NCBI GenBank assembly: GCA_026000155.1
Contig: BNYG01000004.1
Span: forward strand, 53,876-117,875
Reading direction: 5' to 3'
Length of the DNA: 64,000 bases
Source: Bacteroidia bacterium
Lineage (GTDB): Bacteria > Bacteroidota > Bacteroidia > Bacteroidales > Azobacteroidaceae
Shown in pieces: positions 61,335 through 64,000 of this stretch. A program made the translations under genes and the position numbers. Every line of letters starts with the position of its first letter. Positions within the stretch are counted from its first letter, which is position 1. Below the pieces are notes generated by a model. It was given only the letters and a program-made list of their open reading frames with translations. It did no database searches and was not told where the DNA came from.

Positions 61335-62501
61335 ATGGAACAAATTGATAATATCATTGGTAAAAAACTTGTAATCATAAGACCAGATGGTAGAATTATG
61401 GATATTCGAACCTATAATTCGCAAGAACTTGGTTTAGCAAAAGTTTTAGTAGAGAAAGGTATGGAGGTTTCTATTATTACTGCAGGAAAAGTGTATGAAG
61501 AGCGTATTATCATTACAAGCACCGAAAAAAAAATTGAGATATATTATGTACCTTATAATCGATTTCTTATAGGTGAATTATCAAAATATATTGGTCTTGA
61601 TAAGCTTTTATTAAAAATACAGCCGGATATTATCCAAATTCATGAATTTTATTCTACAATGTCTTTTTTCTCCTTAAGATGGGCATTAAAAAATAATATT
61701 AAGTGTGTATTAATACAGGGTCCTTATAGGCATCATCCAAAAATATTGTTGCGATATTTTGAAAAGATCTATAGCAGAACAGTAGGGTGTTATGTGTTAA
61801 ATAACGTGGATGCAATAGGATGTAAAACAAACATGGCAGCTGAATTTGTGAGTCATTACAATAAAAGGATAACATTTCCTACGCGTGTTGGGTTAGATTT
61901 TTCGCGTTTTGATGGTAATATAAAAAAAATCTTATGGAAGGATAAGTTGGGCTTGAAAAATGAAAAGCTGTTATTATATGTCGGCATTCTCGAAAAAAGA
62001 AGAAATGTAGATTTATTAATACAATCTTTGTCTTTTTTACCAGAGGATATTGTATTATTAATTGTTGGAAAAGGAGAAGAGGAAAATAATTTAAGAAAAA
62101 TTGCTGAAGCTTATAACGTATTGAATAGATGTTTCTTCGTAGGACAGTTAAACCAAGAAGAATTACCCGCTTTATATGCATGTTGTGATGTGTTTTTGTT
62201 GCCTTCGAGTTATGAGATATATGGAATGGTAATATTAGAAGCGATGTATTTTTCATTACCGGTTATTTCTTCATTTACTGCTGGTTCCCAAACCATTATT
62301 GAAAATAATGAAAATGGTATTATTGTTCCAACCCTTAACGTGGAAGATTGGGTTAAGGAAATTTCTAAATTATTAAATGATGAGGAAACTTATATTAAGA
62401 TTAAAAATCGTACGCATAAGCGTATCATATCTTCTTTTACATGGAAAATAACATCATTAGGATTTATGGAATTGTATAGAAAAGCATTGAATAACGGATG
62501 A
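61335..62501 (+). CDS. Glycosyltransferase family 4 protein
   Basis: The 388-residue GT-B enzyme has an N-terminal acceptor domain (LGLAKVLVEKGMEVSIITAG, IIQIHEFYSTMSFFSL). Its C-terminal donor domain has LLYVGILEKRRNVDLLIQSL, CFFVGQLNQEELPALYACCD and FLLPSSYEIYGMVILEAMYF (E-x7-E). Gap of 38 bp to the previous gene. It is complete, unlike the last GT4 in the window. Confidence 0.9.
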   Translation: MEQIDNIIGKKLVIIRPDGRIMDIRTYNSQELGLAKVLVEKGMEVSIITAGKVYEERIIITSTEKKIEIYYVPYNRFLIGELSKYIGLDKLLLKIQPDIIQIHEFYSTMSFFSLRWALKNNIKCVLIQGPYRHHPKILLRYFEKIYSRTVGCYVLNNVDAIGCKTNMAAEFVSHYNKRITFPTRVGLDFSRFDGNIKKILWKDKLGLKNEKLLLYVGILEKRRNVDLLIQSLSFLPEDIVLLIVGKGEEENNLRKIAEAYNVLNRCFFVGQLNQEELPALYACCDVFLLPSSYEIYGMVILEAMYFSLPVISSFTAGSQTIIENNENGIIVPTLNVEDWVKEISKLLNDEETYIKIKNRTHKRIISSFTWKITSLGFMELYRKALNNG

Positions 62502-62518
62502 TGTTTTTATTTTATTTT

Positions 62519-62595
62519 ATGAAAAACTCATCTTTATTAGTATCCTTCATTTACTCTACATTGGCGGCGGAGCAGAGATTATTTTTAAAATCTGA
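62519..62595 (+). pseudogene. N-terminal remnant of a glycosyltransferase family 4 gene
   Basis: After ATG at 62519 a frame offset by one base reads EKLIFISILHLLYIGGGAEI then IFKI and a stop. This is the typical GT4 opening (KxLFISILHLxxGGAE). Loss of one A in the run of A after the ATG would explain the frame change. The rest of the gene is missing. The gap 62502-62659 holds nothing else I can identify. Confidence 0.45.
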
Positions 62596-62659
62596 ATGTG
62601 TTCGTTTATATCTTCTGTGCAATATAATATCACATAGTATTTAACAAATATATAATAAA

Positions 62660-63733
62660 ATGAAAATTGGAATAGATGGACTTGCATTGCAAGGAAATTT
62701 AGCAGGAGTAGGAAATTATTTTTTAGGTGTTATTGAATCTCTATATAAGGAAATACCGAATGCTGAAATGATTGTATTTACTCACAGACCAATAAGTTGC
62801 TTAACAAATATGGAAAGGATAAAAATAGTCGAAGATAAACCTGTATTTGGCAGGATGAAAAATGTATTATGGTGTAAACTTTTTGCATGGAGATTAATAA
62901 AGAAAAATAAAATTGATTTCTATTTCAGTGCAAATGGATTTTTGCCAATATTACCTCGAAAAGTAAAAACAATTGCAATTATCCATGACTTAAATTACAA
63001 ACTAGTACCGAATACTATGTCGTTCTTTCATCATATAGCTGCAGTTCTTTTTTTTAAATGGGATGTAAATAAATTGGACTATATTATAACAAATACTCAT
63101 GCAACTGCAAAAAAAATAGCAGATTTTTTACATAAAGATGTAAATTTAATTCTTACTCCAAAGATTGATGTTAATTTCAAAAGAAGGAATGCATTGGAGA
63201 TAAGAACTAATTTAGAAAAATTTGGAATTAATTATCCTTATTTTTTAAGTGTGGCAACACAAGAACCTCGTAAAAATATAGATAAATCCATATGTGCTTT
63301 TGTATCTGTAAAAAAGGAAGGATATTTACCTGACTATAAATTACTGTTGGTAGGTGGAAAAGGCTGGAAAAACAAGCATATAGAAAGATTATTGATCGAG
63401 AATGAAAAAGATATAAAACGATTAGGGTATATAAACAAGGAATTTTTACCCTATTTGTATAATGGTGCAGAGGCATTTCTTTTTCCCTCTATATACGAGG
63501 GGTTTGGTATTCCGGTAAGAGAGGCAATAGCATCTGGTTGTAAAGTAATAGCATCAGATATTGAAGAGTTACGAGAAATAGGAAATGATAATGTTTATTA
63601 TATAAATCCTAAAGATGAAAATGAATATAAAGAGGCTTTAAAAAATATCATACATAGAGAAAATGTTTCATTTGATTCTTTTAGGGCTCACGATTCTATC
63701 GTTTTGTTGTGCAGTTTCATCAACAATAATTGA
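62660..63733 (+). CDS. Glycosyltransferase family 4 protein with an altered C-terminus
   Basis: The 357-residue protein opens MKIGIDGLALQGNLAGVGNY. It has KTIAIIHDLNYKLVP, FLSVATQEPRKNIDKSICAF and the donor motif FLFPSIYEGFGIPVREAIAS. The final residues (NVSFDSFRAHDSIVLLCSFI) are unlike the usual Trp-containing terminal helix of GT4 enzymes, which is missing, so the gene appears cut near 63670 and joined to unrelated DNA. The fold's core motifs are all there. Activity may be reduced. Confidence 0.8.
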   Translation: MKIGIDGLALQGNLAGVGNYFLGVIESLYKEIPNAEMIVFTHRPISCLTNMERIKIVEDKPVFGRMKNVLWCKLFAWRLIKKNKIDFYFSANGFLPILPRKVKTIAIIHDLNYKLVPNTMSFFHHIAAVLFFKWDVNKLDYIITNTHATAKKIADFLHKDVNLILTPKIDVNFKRRNALEIRTNLEKFGINYPYFLSVATQEPRKNIDKSICAFVSVKKEGYLPDYKLLLVGGKGWKNKHIERLLIENEKDIKRLGYINKEFLPYLYNGAEAFLFPSIYEGFGIPVREAIASGCKVIASDIEELREIGNDNVYYINPKDENEYKEALKNIIHRENVSFDSFRAHDSIVLLCSFINNN

Positions 63734-63879
63734 TTGTTGAGAGCAAAAAATACAAAATAGCATTATTTCAATAATATATACGTGAAGTTGTGAATAAAAT
63801 GTTGAAGGTAGATAAGATGTTGAGAATATATGAAAGAATAGTTTCTTTCTGATTGTTTCAATACTTGAAATTTTAATAT

Positions 63880-64000
63880 ATGGAAATAACACTTTTCGGA
63901 TCTATATTTTTATTTGTTTGTTTTTGCACCTTTATCTTTTTTCCGATAAGATATTTGATTGCTCTTATAATTTATTCTTGTATATTTCAAGCTGCAGCTA
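63880..64000 (+). CDS. Start of a hydrophobic membrane protein, probable Wzy polymerase, 3' end outside window
   Basis: ATG 63880 opens a frame that runs off the right edge: MEITLFGSIFLFVCFCTFIF, then FPIRYLIALIIYSCIFQAAA. This hydrophobic start with FQAAA is like the N-termini of Bacteroidota O-antigen polymerases (Wzy). The locus otherwise lacks a polymerase, which supports the idea. The 146-bp gap before it shows no gene. Confidence 0.55.
   Translation, partial: MEITLFGSIFLFVCFCTFIFFPIRYLIALIIYSCIFQAAA

Noticed and set aside
63668-63892. 74-codon minus-strand frame as a transposase end
   Set aside because: It has no transposase motif and no inverted repeats were seen at its ends. The sequence is low-complexity AT-rich.
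1-64000. CRISPR arrays, rRNA genes and complete insertion sequences
   Set aside because: No regularly spaced direct repeats, rRNA sequences or transposase genes were seen. The dispersed palindromes are REP-like and are not CRISPR repeats.

Overview
The window comes from a member of the Bacteroidales (phylum Bacteroidota). The evidence is a SusC/SusD pair, a UpxY-type (NusG-like) capsule regulator, a VorB-type 2-oxoacid:ferredoxin oxidoreductase subunit, an OmpA-like porin, and repeated promoters of the Bacteroidota form TTTG-N19/20-TAnnTTTG. Base composition is moderate in the housekeeping parts. It becomes clearly AT-rich in the defence region (about 22.1-29.9 kb) and in the distal polysaccharide genes (after about 55.5 kb). 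No species can be named from the sequence alone.

Layout: 1-3041 (minus) is a likely operon with a GH71/99-like lipoprotein (cut by the window edge), a small membrane protein, a Tat-type Gfo/Idh/MocA oxidoreductase and a short ApbE. 3356-9915 (plus) holds glnS, a TPR protein, a ferredoxin plus vorB pair whose usual beta and gamma partners are missing, a PIN toxin-antitoxin pair, trmB and a ketopantoate reductase. 9893-19184 (minus) is an operon encoding an orphan periplasmic binding protein, SusC, SusD, a cyanophycinase-like S51 peptidase and an M14 carboxypeptidase. 19442-21853 (minus) is a sulfite reductase with a fused TusA domain. The promoters of this gene and of the preceding peptidase operon carry the same 18-bp palindrome at the same distance from the -7 box, so the two units are probably co-regulated.

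22008-22081 is tRNA-Arg(UCU). It is followed by an AT-rich block with an XRE regulator, a 2166-residue STAND NTPase with an N-terminal Cap4-like nuclease domain (an Avs-type antiphage protein), and decayed AlbA/Schlafen-type genes. 29981-36121 has a tandem alpha/beta hydrolase, two glycosyltransferases, a radical SAM protein, efp and radC. 36254-45570 is mostly housekeeping: a TPR membrane protein, uvrB, a META-domain lipoprotein, tsf-rpsB, rpsI-rplM, a small lipoprotein and an OmpA porin.

45713 to the end is a surface polysaccharide locus: wza-like, wzc-like, ugd, upxY, a scar of broken genes with a second decayed upxY, then rfbH-rfbF-rfbG, a reductase, a TPP enzyme, a flippase, four glycosyltransferases and the start of a probable Wzy polymerase. 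RfbF, RfbG and RfbH make CDP-3,6-dideoxy-4-keto-glucose. The following TPP enzyme and reductase fit a two-carbon branched dideoxysugar of the yersiniose type.

A dispersed 31-bp palindromic repeat occurs at seven or more places, twice as an inverted pair (REPIN-like). Two copies lie in frame inside genes (sulfite reductase and ugd).
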